A stretch of 8,111 nucleotides of DNA from Bacteroidales bacterium. Its GTDB lineage: Bacteria; Bacteroidota; Bacteroidia; Bacteroidales; GCA-2711565. This document shows, piece by piece, positions 5,816-8,111 of this stretch (positions are counted from its first letter, which is position 1; each line of letters opens with the position of its first letter). The DNA is taken from NCBI GenBank assembly GCA_029938505.1, contig JAOZUV010000076.1, positions 1-8,111 on the forward strand, in the 5' to 3' direction. Position numbers and translations under genes: made by a program. The notes under the pieces were generated by a model, which made no database searches, had not been told where the DNA came from, and saw nothing but the letters and a program-made list of their open reading frames with translations.

Positions 5816-8071
5816 ATGAAAACCAGAAGAGATTTTATTAAAATATCAGCTCTGGGTACAGTCGGTGCCGCATTAACGGCCAGTGCATTTTCAAGCGTAA
5901 ATGCAGCTTCAATATTTTCCACGAAGGAAATTAAACCTTTGGATGATAGTGAATTTGTCAGAACTCCAACTTATTGTGAGGTTTGTTTTTGGAAATGTGC
6001 AGGTTGGACTTATACTACTAAGCAGGGAGATATTACAAAAATTCTTGGGAATGAAGATGATCCACATTGTAATGGCCGTTTATGCCCTAGAGGTACCGGT
6101 GGTGTTGGGATGTATGCTGACAAAGATCGTTTGAAAACTCCTTTGATTCGTGTGAAAAAAGAAGATGGTAAATCTGTTTTCAGGGAAGCTAGTTGGGAAG
6201 AAGCTCTGGATCTCATTGCAGATAATATGAAAAAATTGCAGAAAGAGCATGGTCCTGAATGTTTGGCTTTATTTTCACATGGAACAGGTGGGTCTATGAT
6301 GGGTCATCTTGTTAAGGCATACGGTTCATCAAATATTACTGCTCCTTCATTTGCTCAATGTCGGGGCCCACGTGAGGTAGCTTTTACTGCCACATTTGGC
6401 GAAGATGTCAGTTCACCAGAAAGAACAGATATTAGGGATACAAAATGTCTGGTTTTGATTGGATCTCATATTGGTGAAAATATGCACAATGGACAGATAC
6501 AGGAAATGTCGGAAGCTATTGATCGCGGAGCTACTATTATTACCGTTGACCCTAGATTTAGTACGGCTGCTTCACATTCAAAATACTGGTTGCCTATTAA
6601 GCCTGCAACTGATATTGCCTTATTATTAGCATGGGCTCATGTAATTATACATGAAGAACTTTATGATAAGTCTTATGTTGAAAAATATGCTTTTGGCTTT
6701 GAAGAACTGAAAGCTTATGTGAAAAATAAAACTCCTGAATGGGCTTATGGTATCACAACCATTAAACCAGATATTATCAGAAAAACTGCTCATGAAATGG
6801 CTGCAGCCTCACCTTCTGTAATCGTTCATCCGGGGAGACATGTTACTTGGTATGGAGATGATACTCAACGCTCAAGAGCGATTGCTATTTTGAATGCGTT
6901 ACTGGGTTCATGGGGCCGAAGGGGAGGTTTTTATTATCCTGAAAAAGTACATTTACCAAATTATCCGCATCCGCCCTATCCCAAGCCAAAAAGAACTTGG
7001 AAAGATGCTTATCCGCCCGGTAAATACAATTTGGTTTCAGAAGTCTTATCAACAGGCGTTTGTGATGCCACCATTCCAAATCCTGATTTGAGTTGTCAAT
7101 TGCGGGGATGGATTGTGTATGGCACGAATCTTATGGCCTCATTGCCTGATCAGAAAAAGACATTGGAGGCGATAAATAATCTCGATTTTTTGGTTGTTGT
7201 TGATACCATGCCGATGGATATAACCGGATATGCAGATGTAGTACTTCCTGAATGTACGTATCTTGAGCGATATGATGTGGTACGTTCTTCTCCACATCGT
7301 GAACCTTATCTTGCTTTACGTATGCCGGCAGTTGAACCAAAGTATAATTCAAAACCCAATTGGTGGATTGCTAAACAATTAGGCGAAAGATTGGGTCTTG
7401 ATGATTATTTTAAATGGAATAATATTGAAGAAATGTTGGATTGGCAGTTGAAAGAAGTAGGGTCTTCTTTAGAAGAAATGAAGCGTATTGGAGTGAAAAA
7501 ATTTAATCGAGAATATAATGATCTTTATATGCTAGAAAATTTGATTGATTATGAGTTTTCCACGAATACGAAAAAAATAGAACTTTATTCCACAGAGCTT
7601 CAAATGGAAGGATTTGATCCTATGCCCAAATATACTCATCATCCTGAACCTCCGCAAGGGTATTATCGGTTAAATTACGGTAGGGCTCCTATGCATACTT
7701 TTAGCCGTACAGCCAATAATCCGAATTTGACTGATCTTATGAATGAAAATGCGCTATGGGTAAATCCCAAAGTAGCTAAATTATGGGATCTTAAAAAAGA
7801 TCAATATGTATGGCTGAAAAATCAGGACGGTAAAACTTCTACTTTCCCAATAAAAGTAAGGGTAACCGAAAGAATCAGGTGGGATTCAGTTTATATGGTT
7901 CATGGATTTGGACACATTAACAAAAACCTTAAAAAAGCCTATGGTCGTGGTGCTAGCGATTCGGAATTGATTACTAATGTTATGATGGATCCAATTATGG
8001 GAGGTACTGGAATGAGAGGTAATTTCGTGACTTTTCTAACTGAAGATCCAGGAAAGGAAATTGAATCATGA
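5816..8071 (+). CDS. PsrA/PhsA-like molybdopterin oxidoreductase catalytic subunit (Tat-exported)
   Basis: A 751-residue member of the DMSO reductase superfamily, close in layout to polysulfide and thiosulfate reductase A chains. A Tat signal opens it: T-R4-R5-D-F-I-K, a hydrophobic stretch, then VNA with likely cleavage after residue 30, so it acts in the periplasm. A [4Fe-4S] site follows, C54-x2-C57-x3-C61-x28-C90, with the CPRGTGG motif. C182 in SFAQCRGPRE is the expected Mo ligand, the cysteine type used by PsrA/PhsA. Cofactor-binding segments include VDPRFS (244-249), VYGTNLMAS (434-442) and, at the end, HGFGH (696-700) and GGTGMRGNF (729-737). Length fits PsrA/PhsA and is far below tetrathionate reductase A. 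Its stop overlaps the start of a ferredoxin-like partner, so an A-B(-C) operon is likely, with a NrfD-type membrane subunit expected beyond the window. Substrate and direction of electron flow are not decided by the sequence. Confidence 0.9.
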   Translation: MKTRRDFIKISALGTVGAALTASAFSSVNAASIFSTKEIKPLDDSEFVRTPTYCEVCFWKCAGWTYTTKQGDITKILGNEDDPHCNGRLCPRGTGGVGMYADKDRLKTPLIRVKKEDGKSVFREASWEEALDLIADNMKKLQKEHGPECLALFSHGTGGSMMGHLVKAYGSSNITAPSFAQCRGPREVAFTATFGEDVSSPERTDIRDTKCLVLIGSHIGENMHNGQIQEMSEAIDRGATIITVDPRFSTAASHSKYWLPIKPATDIALLLAWAHVIIHEELYDKSYVEKYAFGFEELKAYVKNKTPEWAYGITTIKPDIIRKTAHEMAAASPSVIVHPGRHVTWYGDDTQRSRAIAILNALLGSWGRRGGFYYPEKVHLPNYPHPPYPKPKRTWKDAYPPGKYNLVSEVLSTGVCDATIPNPDLSCQLRGWIVYGTNLMASLPDQKKTLEAINNLDFLVVVDTMPMDITGYADVVLPECTYLERYDVVRSSPHREPYLALRMPAVEPKYNSKPNWWIAKQLGERLGLDDYFKWNNIEEMLDWQLKEVGSSLEEMKRIGVKKFNREYNDLYMLENLIDYEFSTNTKKIELYSTELQMEGFDPMPKYTHHPEPPQGYYRLNYGRAPMHTFSRTANNPNLTDLMNENALWVNPKVAKLWDLKKDQYVWLKNQDGKTSTFPIKVRVTERIRWDSVYMVHGFGHINKNLKKAYGRGASDSELITNVMMDPIMGGTGMRGNFVTFLTEDPGKEIES

Positions 8072-8111
8072 GGTATGCAATGGCTATTGACACTAAAAAG
8101 TGTGTCGGGTG
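8068..8111 (+). CDS. N-terminal fragment of a PsrB/PhsB/NrfC-like 4Fe-4S ferredoxin subunit
   Basis: Fourteen codons are visible before the window ends: MRYAMAIDTKKCVG, with the next codon starting TG. The pattern M-A-I-D-x-x-K-C-V-G-C is the typical start of the electron-transfer subunit that carries four [4Fe-4S] clusters and links the molybdenum subunit to a membrane quinone-reactive partner. The ATG overlaps the molybdoenzyme stop (ATGA), implying coupled translation. ATG at 8080 is an alternative start. Only the first cysteine of the first cluster motif is complete, so the call depends on context. Confidence 0.75.
   Translation, partial: MRYAMAIDTKKCVG

Noticed and set aside
6010..7352. 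Open frames of 64-77 codons within the molybdoenzyme gene in other frames
   Set aside because: The molybdoenzyme frame is intact and full of family motifs; the overlapping frames show no protein-like features.
5816..8071. Formate dehydrogenase or nitrate reductase identity for the molybdoenzyme
   Set aside because: The Mo-ligand region reads QCRGPRE, without the Cys/Sec-His pair of formate dehydrogenase or the Asp-type ligand of Nar enzymes, and the C-terminal GMRGNF pattern is PsrA/PhsA-like.

Overview
The window looks like a piece of an anaerobic or facultatively anaerobic member of the Bacteroidota (Bacteroidetes), probably a marine or sediment type. The DNA is AT-rich. Start codons follow A/T-rich leaders without Shine-Dalgarno sequences, and several upstream regions hold TAnnTTTG elements, the -7 motif of that phylum. 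Intergenic hairpins built on the loop GAGCGNAGYCGA also fit. The assignment rests on style only, with no species-level marker.

Layout from left to right. (1) Positions 2-241, + strand: the C-terminal end of QueA, a queuosine tRNA-modification enzyme. (2) Positions 242-433: a spacer with one clear and one degraded repeat hairpin. (3) Positions 434-1567, + strand: a MobA-MobB-like fusion for molybdenum cofactor maturation. (4) Positions 1568-1641: a convergent spacer with two more repeat hairpins, one of them terminator-like. (5) Positions 4757 down to 1642, - strand: a two-gene operon with an ATGA overlap. It encodes a small membrane-anchored Rieske protein and a 904-residue protein that joins a b6-type dihaem cytochrome b to a domain with 12 c-type haem sites. 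(6) Positions 5535-4840, - strand: an FNR regulator with cysteine spacing very close to E. coli FNR. (7) Positions 5536-5815: a divergent intergenic region with a 9/10 match to an FNR box, a -7 element and a possible 54-residue small ORF. (8) Positions 5816-8071, + strand: a Tat-exported PsrA/PhsA-type molybdopterin oxidoreductase. (9) Positions 8068-8111: the first codons of its [4Fe-4S] ferredoxin-like partner, again with an ATGA overlap.

Taken together this is an anaerobic respiration locus. The Mob fusion would help supply the bis-MGD cofactor. The PsrA/PhsA-like enzyme and its ferredoxin partner would reduce, or possibly oxidise, a sulfur compound or similar substrate in the periplasm. 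The Rieske/cytochrome b/multihaem unit looks like a quinol-oxidising complex whose usual cytochrome c1 or f is replaced by a covalently attached 12-haem wire. The iron-sulfur FNR protein is the natural oxygen-responsive switch. The fused cytochrome is the most unusual object here; its electron acceptor, and the substrate of the molybdoenzyme, cannot be read from this window.
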